From: Bacilli bacterium
GTDB lineage: Bacteria > Bacillota_I > Bacilli_A > RF39 > UBA660
DNA length: 49,294 bases
Assembly (NCBI GenBank): GCA_017472015.1
Contig: JAFURC010000014.1
Location: 1-49,294, forward strand
Direction of reading: 5' to 3'
Part shown: in pieces, positions 15,791-26,480 of the stretch
Layout of the letters: each line of letters opens with the position of its first letter
How positions within the stretch are numbered: position 1 is the stretch's first letter
Program-made: the position numbers and the translations under genes
Notes under the pieces: generated by a model
Told to the model about the DNA's origin: nothing
The model's database searches: none
Seen by the model: the letters and a program-made list of their open reading frames with translations, nothing else

Positions 15791-18700
15791 CTGTAAATTC
15801 GTTTTCAAGTACTTCAAGTGGTTCACCATCTGAGAATGCTGTTTCAAGATCAAAGTCAACATTTTGATATGCTTTAATACCAGTTCCGGCTGGAATAAGT
15901 TTACCAATGATAACGTTTTCTTTTAATCCTTGTAAGTTATCAACTTTACCACGAATAGCAGCATCAGTTAGGATTCTTGTTGTTTCTTGGAAAGATGCAG
16001 CAGATAAGAATGAATCAGTTTCAAGAGATGCTTTAGTTATACCAAATAATACTGGTACTCCGGTAGCAGGTCTTTTACCTTCAAGAATTGCTTTCTTGTT
16101 TCCATCTGTGAATTCAAAGAAATTAACAAGTGAACCTGGTAGTAAGTAAGTGTCTCCTGAATCAACGATACGCATTTTAGAAATCATACGACGAGCGATA
16201 ATTTCAACGTGTTTATCACTGATTTCAACACCTTGACTACGATAAGCATTTTGTACTTCTTTTAAGATATATTCTTGAGTTGTTAATGGATCAGTTACAA
16301 CTAATAATTCTTTAGGACTAATTGCACCTTCAGTTAATTTATCTCCTGGATTAACTACATCACCTTTTTCAACACGAAGTTTTGCTCCATAGTTTGTAAC
16401 ATGATCTTTTGTTTCAAGATCGTTTTTAACACTGATTTTAAATTTACCATGGTCTTCAGTAATTTTTGAAACTTTACCACTAATTTCCGCAATTGTTGCT
16501 TTACCTTTTGGATTTCTTGCTTCGAATAATTCTTGTACACGAGGTAAACCTTGAGTAATATCCTCACCACCTGCAACACCACCAGTATGGAATGTTCTCA
16601 TGGTTAACTGAGTACCTGGTTCTCCAATTGATTGAGCAGCCATAACACCGATTGCTTCCCCAATTTCTACAATATTACCAGTTGCTAAGTTGCGACCATA
16701 ACATTTACAACATACACCATTGTGTGAGTTACATGTTAAAACTGAACGAATTTCAACTTCCTCAATTCCTGCAGATACAATCTTGTCAGCAATTGATTCA
16801 GTAATTAATTCATTTCTTTCAACAAGAACATCTCCTGTTTCAGGGTGAGTAACTTTTTTATTAGCAAATCTTCCAACGATACGATCATATAATTTTTCAA
16901 TTACAGAACCATTTTTATCATTTAAGAATGGTCTTACAACAACACCTAAATCAGTACCACAATCATCTTCTTTAACAATAATATCTTGACTTACATCAAC
17001 TAAACGACGCGTTAGGTAACCAGAGTCAGCAGTTTTAAGGGCAGTATCCGCACTACCTTTACGAGCACCGTGAGTTGATAAGAAGAATTCTGATACTGAT
17101 AAACCTTCTCTAAATGATGATAATACGGGAATTTCAACTGGTTCTCCATTTGGTTTAGCCATTAAACCACGCATACCAGCAAGTTGGGTAAAGTTCGAAA
17201 TATTACCACGAGCTTTTGAGTTCATCATCAAGAAAATTGGGTTATCAACTTCTGTTTTTGCATAAACTTCAAGTTCTTTTTGAACTTCATTTTTAGCATT
17301 ATTCCATGTTTCAATTACTTTATTAAATCTTTCTTCATCAGTAATTAAACCACGAGTATATTGTTTATTGATTGTATTAACTAATTTATTAGCATCTTCA
17401 ATAATTTTTTCTTTATTTTTACTTACAGTAACATCAGCTGCAGATACTGTAATACCAGCAATTGTTGAATACTTAAATCCTAAATCTTTAAGTCTATCTA
17501 GCATCATACTTGTTTCAGTAGTTTTATAACGTTTAAATGTTTGCGCAATGATACTTTCAAGAGTTCCTTTAGCAAATGGTTTTACAAGAGGCATTTCTTT
17601 AATTGCTTCAGGAATATTAGTTCCTGGTGATAAAAAGTATTTATTAGGGGTAATTTTTTGAATGTTTTCATCACTTGGTTCATTTAAGTAAGCAAATGAA
17701 TCAGGTAAAATTTCATTGAAAATTAATTTACCAGGAGTTGTAACTAAGTATTTACCTTTTTGACTTTCTGTAAATAATTTATATTTAAATGAATTAACTG
17801 GTAGAGCAATTCTTGTATGAAGAGTTACTTCACGTCTTTCATAAGCCATGATTGCTTCATTAGAATTTTTAAATACTCTTCCTTCTCCTGGAAGTCCAGC
17901 TTTTTCCATAGTCAAGTAGTAATTACCTAGTACCATATCTTGACTAGGGGTTACAATTGGACTACCATCTTTTGGATGAAGAATATTATTAGCACCTAAC
18001 ATTAATAGTCTTGCTTCAGCTATTGCTTCTTCTGATAAAGGTACGTGAACTGCCATTTGGTCTCCGTCGAAGTCAGCATTGAAAGCCGTACAAACTAGTG
18101 GATGTAAACGAATCGCTTTACCACCAATTAATTTTGGTTCAAATGCTTGAATACCAAGACGGTGAAGAGTTGGAGCACGGTTTAACATTACAGGATGCTC
18201 TTTAATTACATCTTCAACGATATCCCAAACAACAGGATCTTTATTTTCAATTAAACGTTTAGCAGCTTTAATATTTGATGCTAAATTACGTTTAACAAGA
18301 CCATTAATAACATGAGGTTTAAATAACTCAAGTGCCATATCTTTAGGAATTCCACATTGATACATTTTTAAATCTGGTCCAACAACGATAACTGAACGAC
18401 CTGAATAGTCAACACGTTTACCAAGTAAGTTTTGACGAAATCTTCCTTGTTTTCCTTTTAACATACTAGAAAGTGATTTTAAAGGTCTATTTCCAGCACC
18501 GGTTACACTTCTACCACGACGACCATTATCAAATAATGAGTCAACTGCTTCTTGTAACATACGTTTTTCATTTTGAATAATAATTTGTGGAGCGTTTAAA
18601 TCAATTAATTTCTTTAAACGATTATTACGATTAATTACACGACGGTATAGGTCATTTAAGTCACTTGTTGCAAAACGACCACCATCAAGTTGAATCATTG

Positions 18701-19418
18701 GACGTAAATCTGGTGGAATTACTGGAATACAATCCATAATCATCCATTCAGGCTTATTATCTGATTTATAGAAAGCGTCAAGTACATCAACTCTTTTTAA
18801 TAAACGAATTCTTTTTTGACCTTGAGCTGTTTCAAGTTCTTTTTTAATAGTTTCAATTTCAGATCCTAAATCAACTTGTTTTAATAATTCTTTAATTGCT
18901 TCAGCACCCATTCCTACTTTGAAACCATCACCATATTTTTCATAGTAAGCACGATATTCTTTTTCTGATAAAGTTTGTTTATTTTCAAGTGGAGTAATAC
19001 CTTTATCAATTACAACATAACTAACAAAGTATAATACTTCTTCTAAGTCACGTGGTGACATATCAAGAACAAGTCCCATACGACTTGGTACTCCTTTGAA
19101 GTACCAAATATGGCTGACAGGACTTGCTAGTTCAATATGTCCCATTCTTTCACGTCTAACTTTAGAGCGAGTTACTTCAACTCCGCATCGGTCACAAACT
19201 ATATTTTTATATCTTACGCGTTTGTACTTTCCACAAGCACATTCAAAATCTTTAGTAGGTCCAAAGATTTTTTCACAATAAAGTCCATCTCTTTCAGGAC
19301 GAAGAGTACGATAATTTATTGTTTCGGGTTTTTTTACTTCTCCATAACTCCAAGAACGAATCATTTCAGGGGATGCAATACCTATTTTTAAGGCTTCAAA
19401 TTTATTTACTTCTATCAT
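15780..19418 (-). CDS. rpoC: RNA polymerase subunit beta-prime
   Basis: The largest core subunit of RNA polymerase, 1212 residues. The N-terminal zinc finger is [20 protein letters not shown] (about 60-79), the catalytic Mg-binding loop is [15 protein letters not shown] (about 450-464), and the second zinc site is [13 protein letters not shown] (about 880-892). [21 protein letters not shown] is in the expected place. The start overlaps the rpoB stop by one base (TAATG), so translation is coupled. The stop codon lies inside the terminator stem. Length and motifs are normal for low-GC Gram-positives. Confidence 0.99.
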   Translation of the reverse strand: MIEVNKFEALKIGIASPEMIRSWSYGEVKKPETINYRTLRPERDGLYCEKIFGPTKDFECACGKYKRVRYKNIVCDRCGVEVTRSKVRRERMGHIELASPVSHIWYFKGVPSRMGLVLDMSPRDLEEVLYFVSYVVIDKGITPLENKQTLSEKEYRAYYEKYGDGFKVGMGAEAIKELLKQVDLGSEIETIKKELETAQGQKRIRLLKRVDVLDAFYKSDNKPEWMIMDCIPVIPPDLRPMIQLDGGRFATSDLNDLYRRVINRNNRLKKLIDLNAPQIIIQNEKRMLQEAVDSLFDNGRRGRSVTGAGNRPLKSLSSMLKGKQGRFRQNLLGKRVDYSGRSVIVVGPDLKMYQCGIPKDMALELFKPHVINGLVKRNLASNIKAAKRLIENKDPVVWDIVEDVIKEHPVMLNRAPTLHRLGIQAFEPKLIGGKAIRLHPLVCTAFNADFDGDQMAVHVPLSEEAIAEARLLMLGANNILHPKDGSPIVTPSQDMVLGNYYLTMEKAGLPGEGRVFKNSNEAIMAYERREVTLHTRIALPVNSFKYKLFTESQKGKYLVTTPGKLIFNEILPDSFAYLNEPSDENIQKITPNKYFLSPGTNIPEAIKEMPLVKPFAKGTLESIIAQTFKRYKTTETSMMLDRLKDLGFKYSTIAGITVSAADVTVSKNKEKIIEDANKLVNTINKQYTRGLITDEERFNKVIETWNNAKNEVQKELEVYAKTEVDNPIFLMMNSKARGNISNFTQLAGMRGLMAKPNGEPVEIPVLSSFREGLSVSEFFLSTHGARKGSADTALKTADSGYLTRRLVDVSQDIIVKEDDCGTDLGVVVRPFLNDKNGSVIEKLYDRIVGRFANKKVTHPETGDVLVERNELITESIADKIVSAGIEEVEIRSVLTCNSHNGVCCKCYGRNLATGNIVEIGEAIGVMAAQSIGEPGTQLTMRTFHTGGVAGGEDITQGLPRVQELFEARNPKGKATIAEISGKVSKITEDHGKFKISVKNDLETKDHVTNYGAKLRVEKGDVVNPGDKLTEGAISPKELLVVTDPLTTQEYILKEVQNAYRSQGVEISDKHVEIIARRMISKMRIVDSGDTYLLPGSLVNFFEFTDGNKKAILEGKRPATGVPVLFGITKASLETDSFLSAASFQETTRILTDAAIRGKVDNLQGLKENVIIGKLIPAGTGIKAYQNVDFDLETAFSDGEPLEVLENEFTEED

Positions 19419-22400
19419 TAAAATTCCCCTCCTTCTTCAAAATCTTCATCATCAATATTATCAAGTTCATTATCATCGAATTCTTCATCATCTTCAAACT
19501 CAGAATCATCTTCAAATTCCTCCTCATCATCAAACTCTGAATCATCTTGATAAGTAACTTCTTCATTAACTGGTAATTCGATTTCATCGATATCTAATTT
19601 GATATCATCTTTATATTCATCTTCTTCTATTTGTTTTAAATCAAGTACTTGATTTTCATCATTAATTATTTTGATATCAAGACCAAGTGCTTGGAATTCT
19701 TTCATAAGTACTCTAAATGACTCAGGAACTCCAGCTTGATTTACATCTTGTCCTTTAACAATTGCTTCATATACTTTAACACGACCTAAAATGTCATCTG
19801 ATTTAACTGTTAAAATTTCTTGTAATGTATGAGCAGCACCATAAGCATATAATGCCCAAACTTCCATTTCACCAAATCTTTGTCCACCAAATTGAGCTTT
19901 TCCTCCAAGTGGTTGTTGTGTAACAAGTGAATATGGTCCGGTACTTCTTGCATGAAGTTTATCATCAACCATGTGGTGAAGTTTAATCATGTACATAACA
20001 CCAACTGATACACGGTTTTCAAATGGTTCACCAGTACGTCCGTTATATAGAATTGTTTTTCCATCTTCGTCCATTCCGGCTTCTTTCATCATTTCTTTAA
20101 TGTCATCACTTTTAGCACCATCAAATACAGGAGTTGCAACATGAACATTTAATTTCTTAGCTGCATATCCTAAATGAAGTTCTAGGATTTGTCCTATGTT
20201 CATACGACTTGGTACTCCAAGTGGATTTAACATGATATCAACTGGTCTTCCATCTGGTAAATATGGCATATCTTCTTGAGGTAAGATTAAGGAAATAACA
20301 CCCTTGTTACCATGACGACCTGACATTTTATCTCCAACTTGAATTTTACGTTTTTGAATTATATATATTCTAATTACCTTAGAAACACCTGCAGGTAATT
20401 CATCATTTTCTTTTCTTGAATAAATTTTTACATCATGAACTATTCCATCTCCTCCATGTGGAACACGAAGTGATGTATCACGAACTTCACGAGTTTTTTC
20501 TCCGAAGATTGCATGTAATAGTTTTTCTTCACTAGTTAATTCTGCCATACCTTTTGGTGTTACTTTACCAACTAAGATATCGCCTTCTTTAACTTCAGTA
20601 CCAATCATTACAATACCATTTTCATCTAAGTTTTTACGCGCTTCTTCGGATACATTTGGAATATCTCTTGTGATTTCTTCTGGTCCAAGTTTTGTATCAC
20701 GACATTGCATTTGATAATCTTCCATATGAAGTGATGTATACACGTCATCTTTAACTAAATTTTCATTTAAGATAACCGCATCTTCATAGTTATAACCATT
20801 GTAAGTCATGAAAGCAACTACAACGTTTTTACCAAGAGCAAGTTCACCCTTATCAGTACTTGGTCCATCTGCTATTACTTGACCACGTTTAACAGTATCT
20901 CCAACACGAACAATTGGTCTATGGTGTTGACAAGTACCAGCATTTGAAAGTTCATAATTAGATAGGTGATAAATATCTTGGCCTAATGCATTTTTAATAA
21001 CTATTTTTTTAGCATCAACATAGTCAACTACACCATCTGCTTTAGATACAACTACAGCACCGGAATCTTTGGCTGCAATGTATTCAACACCGGTTCCAAT
21101 AAATGGAGCCTCTGATTTTAGAAGTGGTACTGATTGACGTTGCATGTTAGCACCCATCAAAGCACGAGTCGCATCATCATGCTCTAAGAATGGAATACAT
21201 GAAGTAGTAACCGCTACAACTTGTTGAGGAGATACGTCAACATAATCAACATTATCGGATTTTGCTAAAATATTTTCCCCTTTATATCTTGCAGTTACTT
21301 GATCAGGTACAATTTTATTTTCATCATCTGTTTCAATTGTTGCTTGAGAAATAATAAATTCGGCTTCTTCATCAGCTGTTAAATATTCAACTTCATCAGT
21401 TAATTTTCTATCAACAACTTTTCTATATGGTGTCATAATAAATCCATAATCATCAACTTTTGCATAACTTGCAAGTGAAGTGATAAGTCCGATATTTTGT
21501 CCTTCTGGAGATTCAATTGGACAAATTCTTCCGTAGTGACTAGCATTAACGTCACGAACTTCAACTCCAGCACGATCCCTTGACAATCCTCCTGGTCCAA
21601 GAGCCGATAAACGTCTTTTGTTTGTAAGTTCTGCAAGTGGATTAGTTTGGTCCATGAATTGTGATAATTGACTACTACCAAAGAATTCTTTCATTGCTGC
21701 TGTAACTGGTCTTATATTAATTAATGTTTTAGGGGTAACTTCATCCATTTCTTGAGTTGTCATACGTTCACGAATAACGCGTTCCATACGAGCAACACCA
21801 ATACGGAATTGATTTTGTAATAGTTCACCTACTTGACGAATACGACGATTTCCTAAATGATCGATTTCATCAAAGTTACCAACACCATGAAGTAAATTTA
21901 AATAATAACTTACTGAAGCATACACATCAGATATAGTTAATCTCTTAACTTCAATATGAGGATCGTTTCCTAGTACTACTAATTTTCTTTCTTTATTATT
22001 AGGATCATAAATAGTAATACTTTGAAGTTTTGAATGCAAATCTAAATCTGTATTAATTTTAGTTTCAATTAAATTATAATCATTATCAAAAATTTCTTTA
22101 ATACTATCTAAAATATCTTTAGTAATAATTGTATTTTTAGAGTATTTAACTTCGTCATTAACTATAATATCTTCTGCTAAAGTTTGATTAAGTAAACGAT
22201 CACATATATTTAATTTGCGATTAAATTTATAACGTCCTACTCTTGCTAAATCATATCTAAATTCATCAAAGAACTTAGTAATTAATTGGTTTTTAGAACT
22301 ATCAAGAGTTGCAGGTTCACCTGGTCTTAATTTTTCATAAATTTCAATTAAGGCTTCATCTGTATTTCTAGTTGAATCTTTTGCTATAGTATTTTCTAAA

Positions 22401-23047
22401 TATTCATCTTTACCAAAAACACTATAAATATCTTCATCACTTGATAAACCAAATGCTCTTAAAAGAGTGGTAAGAGGAACTTTTCTTGTTCTATCAATTC
22501 TTACATATAAAACATCTCTTGCATCAGTTTCAAATTCAAGCCATGTTCCACGTGTAGGTATAATTTGCGAAGTAATTACATTACGACCATTTTTATCAAT
22601 TTCACGACTAAAATAAACACTAGGACTTCTTACTAATTGGCTAACAATAACACGTTCTGCCCCATTAATAATAAAAGTACCACTGTCAGTCATAATAGGC
22701 ATATCACCTAAGAATATTTCTTGTTCTTTAACTTCACCTGTTTCATGATTAAAAAGTCTAACTTCAACTTTTAAAGGTGCTGAAAAAGTGGTCTCACGAT
22801 CTCTACTTTCTTTAATTGAAAATCTTGGCTCATCAAAATGATAATCACCAAATTCTAAAGATAATGTACCAGAAAAATTTTCAACAGGGAATAAATCTTC
22901 GAATACTTCCTTAATACCAGTTTCTATGAACCATTCATAACTTTTCTTTTGTATCTCAAGTAAATCCTTTAATTCATAAGTATTTTTAATCCTTGAGAAT
23001 GATCTTCTTTGACGATAATCGCCACAATTAATAAGCTTATAAGCCAT
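19418..23047 (-). CDS. rpoB: RNA polymerase subunit beta, with long acidic tail
   Basis: The second large core subunit, 1209 residues. Conserved segments include the rifampicin-region sequence [33 protein letters not shown] (about residues 445-477) and [22 protein letters not shown] near the active site. Residues from about 1135 to the end form a highly acidic low-complexity tail in which DDSEF recurs and D, E and F dominate; many Bacilli RpoB proteins end with a shorter acidic tail. A likely promoter lies at 23117-23145, and AGGGGTGA precedes the ATG. It is followed directly by rpoC. Confidence 0.99.
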   Translation of the reverse strand: MAYKLINCGDYRQRRSFSRIKNTYELKDLLEIQKKSYEWFIETGIKEVFEDLFPVENFSGTLSLEFGDYHFDEPRFSIKESRDRETTFSAPLKVEVRLFNHETGEVKEQEIFLGDMPIMTDSGTFIINGAERVIVSQLVRSPSVYFSREIDKNGRNVITSQIIPTRGTWLEFETDARDVLYVRIDRTRKVPLTTLLRAFGLSSDEDIYSVFGKDEYLENTIAKDSTRNTDEALIEIYEKLRPGEPATLDSSKNQLITKFFDEFRYDLARVGRYKFNRKLNICDRLLNQTLAEDIIVNDEVKYSKNTIITKDILDSIKEIFDNDYNLIETKINTDLDLHSKLQSITIYDPNNKERKLVVLGNDPHIEVKRLTISDVYASVSYYLNLLHGVGNFDEIDHLGNRRIRQVGELLQNQFRIGVARMERVIRERMTTQEMDEVTPKTLINIRPVTAAMKEFFGSSQLSQFMDQTNPLAELTNKRRLSALGPGGLSRDRAGVEVRDVNASHYGRICPIESPEGQNIGLITSLASYAKVDDYGFIMTPYRKVVDRKLTDEVEYLTADEEAEFIISQATIETDDENKIVPDQVTARYKGENILAKSDNVDYVDVSPQQVVAVTTSCIPFLEHDDATRALMGANMQRQSVPLLKSEAPFIGTGVEYIAAKDSGAVVVSKADGVVDYVDAKKIVIKNALGQDIYHLSNYELSNAGTCQHHRPIVRVGDTVKRGQVIADGPSTDKGELALGKNVVVAFMTYNGYNYEDAVILNENLVKDDVYTSLHMEDYQMQCRDTKLGPEEITRDIPNVSEEARKNLDENGIVMIGTEVKEGDILVGKVTPKGMAELTSEEKLLHAIFGEKTREVRDTSLRVPHGGDGIVHDVKIYSRKENDELPAGVSKVIRIYIIQKRKIQVGDKMSGRHGNKGVISLILPQEDMPYLPDGRPVDIMLNPLGVPSRMNIGQILELHLGYAAKKLNVHVATPVFDGAKSDDIKEMMKEAGMDEDGKTILYNGRTGEPFENRVSVGVMYMIKLHHMVDDKLHARSTGPYSLVTQQPLGGKAQFGGQRFGEMEVWALYAYGAAHTLQEILTVKSDDILGRVKVYEAIVKGQDVNQAGVPESFRVLMKEFQALGLDIKIINDENQVLDLKQIEEDEYKDDIKLDIDEIELPVNEEVTYQDDSEFDDEEEFEDDSEFEDDEEFDDNELDNIDDEDFEEGGEF

Positions 23048-23116
23048 TAAAATTCACCCCTATACACAATATTTTTATTAACATATTAATAATTTATAAT
23101 ACGCCGCCAATTTATA

Positions 23117-23145
23117 TTAATAACACAATTTCTTTCAATAGTCAA
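23117..23145 (-). promoter_or_regulatory. Probable rpoBC promoter
   Basis: TTGACT (23145-23140, overlapping the rsmC stop), a 17-base spacer and TATTAA (23122-23117) on the minus strand. The leader just downstream starts with a GC block (TTGGCGGCGT, about 23100-23109) that stands out in this AT-rich sequence. Confidence 0.55.
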
Positions 23146-23732
23146 CAACATTTTAAGGAAATTATGTAAAAACCTTTACTTTTATCTAATACTTGAATTT
23201 CATATTCATTACAAAAATCTTTTATAAATGATTTAGCACCTTGTTCTTTCCTAATAACTAAATAAATTACCCCATCACTTTCTAAATAATTTTTCATATC
23301 TTTAATTATTTCATATAACCTAACTTTACCAATTCGAATTGGAGGATTTGAAACAATATAATTAAATTTTTTATCAATATTAGTAAATCCATCACTTGAA
23401 AAAGCTATAGCATTCTGAATATTATTTTCTAAAATATTTTTCTTAGTTAAATGAATTGCTCGGTTATTAACATCAACCATTGTCATATTAACATTTTTAA
23501 GTTTTGCTAAAACTATTCCAATTACTCCGTATCCGCAACCAAAATCCAAAACCTTACCACTAATATCTTCTTTTAAAACATTTTCAATTAATAACTTTGT
23601 CCCAAAATCAAGTTCCCCTTTAGAAAAAACCCCGTTGTCAGTTTTAAATATAAATTCACTCCCTGAAATATTTGTTTTAAATTCTTTAATCTCACTTTTT
23701 AAATTTTCATCATTAATAAAATAATGTCCCAT
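23142..23732 (-). CDS. RsmC/YbxB-family class I methyltransferase
   Basis: About 196 residues. The SAM-binding motif I is VLDFGCGYGVIGI (about 63-75) and motif IV is the N6/N2-type NPPIR (about 129-133). The N-terminal HYFINDENL...KTDNGVFSKGELDFGT is typical of the RsmC/YbxB group, which acts on 16S rRNA guanines. In Bacillus the homologous ybxB lies between rplL and rpoB; here it also precedes rpoB, but no rplJ-rplL comes before it. The second of two adjacent ATGs (23732) is better spaced from GGTGG. The gene ends in TGA. Confidence 0.9.
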   Translation of the reverse strand: MGHYFINDENLKSEIKEFKTNISGSEFIFKTDNGVFSKGELDFGTKLLIENVLKEDISGKVLDFGCGYGVIGIVLAKLKNVNMTMVDVNNRAIHLTKKNILENNIQNAIAFSSDGFTNIDKKFNYIVSNPPIRIGKVRLYEIIKDMKNYLESDGVIYLVIRKEQGAKSFIKDFCNEYEIQVLDKSKGFYIISLKCC

Positions 23733-23757
23733 CATACCACCATATAAAGATAAAAAG

Positions 23758-23789
23758 AAGCAACTACTTTAACATAAATATAGTTACTC
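23758..23789 (-). terminator. Hairpin in the rsmC-rpoBC leader, possible attenuator
   Basis: GTAACTA (23787-23781) pairs with TAGTTGC (23766-23760), followed on the minus strand by TTCTTTTTATC. It lies after a promoter at 23804-23832 and before the rsmC start. It may therefore partially stop transcription in the leader rather than only end the upstream operon. Confidence 0.45.
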
Positions 23790-23803
23790 CTTTCTTATCA
23801 CGT

Positions 23804-23832
23804 ATTTTACAATATTTTTATCTAAATTTCAA
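23804..23832 (-). promoter_or_regulatory. Probable promoter upstream of rsmC-rpoBC
   Basis: TTGAAA (23832-23827), a 17-base spacer and TAAAAT (23809-23804) on the minus strand, within the gap after the 100-residue gene. Confidence 0.5.
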
Positions 23833-23839
23833 GAAAAAT

Positions 23840-24142
23840 TTATACAAAATCAATTAACTCAATATTATTAACATCATAATTAACTGATTTCACAATTGAA
23901 TCAAGTTCATATTCATCAAATGACATTTTAATTTCTTCTTTGGTTTTAAAGAATAAACTTACTTGATACATAAATATTTCTTTAATTACATCTTTTTCAA
24001 TACCAATACCAATTAAATAATCAATTATTTCTTTAATATTATCTTGATTTAAAACCATATTATCAATTATATGCCTATAATTATATTTAATAATTTCATC
24101 AATATCTAAATCAGTAAACGAAAATTCTTTTAAAAACTCCAT
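23840..24142 (-). CDS. Unrecognised small acidic protein (100 aa)
   Basis: No family recognised. It is predicted all-helical, with FSFTDLDIDEIIKYNYRHIIDN and repeated Ile/Leu/Asp patterning. No signal or membrane segment. It starts two bases after the upstream stop, with GGAGGTAATTAAG before the ATG, so it is the last member of a three-gene operon with the 778- and 428-residue proteins. Confidence 0.65.
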   Translation of the reverse strand: MEFLKEFSFTDLDIDEIIKYNYRHIIDNMVLNQDNIKEIIDYLIGIGIEKDVIKEIFMYQVSLFFKTKEEIKMSFDEYELDSIVKSVNYDVNNIELIDFV

Positions 24143-24143
24143 C

Positions 24144-26480
24144 TTAATTACCTCCTATTTCTAAAGCATTTATAATATTCATAACAGTTTCATATTCATC
24201 TTTTTTAATAACTGTATTATATGTTAAGGCAATTATTAAAGCATTTTTTAAATTTAATCCTTTTCCTTTTAAGAAATTATATAAACGAATAGTTTTAATT
24301 CTTGAAAATAAGTTTTCATTTATTTTATATCTTAAATCACTTATTTTATATAAAGAATCAAGTTTTTCAATTAATTCATCAACACTCATATCAAATACTT
24401 TATTTTCTTTAATTTCTAAATCTAAATTTATCATTTCACTTCGATCAATAAATGAATATTCATTATTAAAATATAAGTTTTTATAATCATTTGGTAATAC
24501 TAAAAGATCAACTTTTGGATTAGCAATCTCACCTGCTAAAATGCCCGGTTTACTTCCATATATTTTTAAATTATTTTCCGTTGAAAAACGAAGTTTCATT
24601 AAAGTATTTTTATTAATCATATTTAACTTATATGGATTTTCAGTAATGTACTTAATTCCATCAAATTCTGATTCTTTTCCTAAGAATCCTTTTTCATGAC
24701 CAATTGCTTCTATGTAATAATCTAAATTTTCTAAAATATTAGCATTATATAATAAATATTTAACATTATCATTATTTAATTCTAAACCATAATTTTTAAT
24801 ATTAGCATAATTAGCTAATAAACTATCATTATCCATAATTAATAATTCACGATAATTATCAAATAGATTAATTAAATTAATTTGATTATTTTGATAAAAT
24901 TCAATATTTTTCATAAATGAATCTATTACTTCAAAACTTACAAGTAATAAAGGCATAGTTTTAGCAATTATTTCTAAATCAATTTTATAATTTTCATCAT
25001 TTAAAGATATTTTTTCTTTAATTACTCTAAATAATTCATTTAAATTTTCTTTTTTATTATTTAATAAAATATTACTTAATATATTATCTTTTAATAATTC
25101 TAAGATTTGATTTTCTTTTAAAATATTTAATATTTCATCTATTTCTAAAACATCAACATTTTTATTACTTAAATAATTTAATAAACTATCGCTTAATTCA
25201 TATTTATTTAAAACTTCTTTTAAAGCAGTATCATTTTGATTATCTTGAATAATTCCAGTTTCCTCTAATTCTTCTTGTGGATTAGATTCAGGCTCTACAT
25301 TATCTTGAACTGGTAAGACTACTTCAGGTAAAACGGGTTCTTCTATTTCAACCATTTCTTCTTTTTCAGGATTTTCTTCCATTTCTTTTAATTTGGCATC
25401 TATTTTTTTAATAATATCTTCTAAATCAACAGTATTTATAAAATTATTTTCAGTAGTTGGATTATTAACTAAATCATTATCCACTTCATCTAATTTTTCA
25501 TCTTCGATTTTCTCATTTACTTCTTGGTTATTTTCTTCTTCCTCTGCTTTTTCATCTAATGCTTTTAATTGTTCATCAAGCGACTTAATTAAATCATTAA
25601 TTTTTAAAGTATCATCTAAATTTTCTTCTTTATCTAAATTATCTTCTAATTCTTCATTTACTTCAACTTTTGGTAATTCAATATTTTCAGGATTTAAAAA
25701 ATTGGGTCCTGTTTCTTCTGAATTAATTATTGGAATAGATACATTCCCATCACTGGAATCATCATCAGTTGGTTCTTCTAAATTAACTGGTTCAAAATGG
25801 AATTCTGGTACTTTGATTTCATTTAAAGGAACTACTTCTTCATCTTCAACTTTATCTAAAACTTTCGTTTTTTCATAAATATCAGCATTGTATTTCAAAA
25901 TAAATTCAAAGATATCCATCTTTTCTTCAGTTGTACTATCTGAAAAATCTAAAGCTTCGGTTATATCATCAATTTCAGTTAAATAAGAATTATTTTTAAA
26001 TTTTTCTAAAATATCTTGATAATTTTTAAGATCACTTTCTAATATGCCTAAATTATCTTCAGGTAACCTTTCCTTACTTTCATTTAAATTAGCAATAGTA
26101 TCTTCTAAAACTAATTCTTTTTCTTTCATTCCATTAACAAAAGCTAAAATAGCATTTTTTTGATCTATAGTTAATTCAAGACTAATGCCTTGTCTAATAC
26201 CATTAATAATATACATAATTCCTTGATAATTACAAGTTTTATCTTGAAAAATCTCGGATACACTTGAATCTACCATTGAAAGTATCTTATCAAAATCTTC
26301 GACTTCGATTTGATCAAAATTTAACACATCTTCATTTTCAAATTTTGAAATATTTAAACCAAGATAATCTAAATCTTGACTATTTTTATCTAATTCTTCA
26401 TTTAAATAATTTAAATTATCTATATTTTTATTAATTGCTTCAATTTTTATTTCTAATAACTTAATTAACTTATCTTGCAT
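24144..26480 (-). CDS. Unrecognised large acidic protein (778 aa)
   Basis: Starts at the ATG at 26480 (MQDKLIKLLEIKIEAINKN), preceded by GGAGGATAAAG; an ATG 21 bases upstream lacks a site. The N-terminal region (about 1-215) is coiled-coil-like. Residues of about 220-420 are extremely rich in Glu, Asp and Asn, with repeated DLxDxIKxID/LDEQLKALDEK-type units (IIKKIDAKLKEMEENPEKE). The C-terminal half is helical and Leu/Asn-rich. There is no membrane helix. It overlaps the upstream gene by 11 bases. It could be a cytoplasmic scaffold, but function is unknown. Confidence 0.65.
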   Translation of the reverse strand: MQDKLIKLLEIKIEAINKNIDNLNYLNEELDKNSQDLDYLGLNISKFENEDVLNFDQIEVEDFDKILSMVDSSVSEIFQDKTCNYQGIMYIINGIRQGISLELTIDQKNAILAFVNGMKEKELVLEDTIANLNESKERLPEDNLGILESDLKNYQDILEKFKNNSYLTEIDDITEALDFSDSTTEEKMDIFEFILKYNADIYEKTKVLDKVEDEEVVPLNEIKVPEFHFEPVNLEEPTDDDSSDGNVSIPIINSEETGPNFLNPENIELPKVEVNEELEDNLDKEENLDDTLKINDLIKSLDEQLKALDEKAEEEENNQEVNEKIEDEKLDEVDNDLVNNPTTENNFINTVDLEDIIKKIDAKLKEMEENPEKEEMVEIEEPVLPEVVLPVQDNVEPESNPQEELEETGIIQDNQNDTALKEVLNKYELSDSLLNYLSNKNVDVLEIDEILNILKENQILELLKDNILSNILLNNKKENLNELFRVIKEKISLNDENYKIDLEIIAKTMPLLLVSFEVIDSFMKNIEFYQNNQINLINLFDNYRELLIMDNDSLLANYANIKNYGLELNNDNVKYLLYNANILENLDYYIEAIGHEKGFLGKESEFDGIKYITENPYKLNMINKNTLMKLRFSTENNLKIYGSKPGILAGEIANPKVDLLVLPNDYKNLYFNNEYSFIDRSEMINLDLEIKENKVFDMSVDELIEKLDSLYKISDLRYKINENLFSRIKTIRLYNFLKGKGLNLKNALIIALTYNTVIKKDEYETVMNIINALEIGGN

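Noticed and set aside
25393-25878. 161-codon plus-strand frame, Ser-rich
   Set aside because: Antisense of the acidic repeat region of the 778-residue gene; Glu/Asp codons read backwards give Ser, Phe and Leu. No ribosome-binding site.
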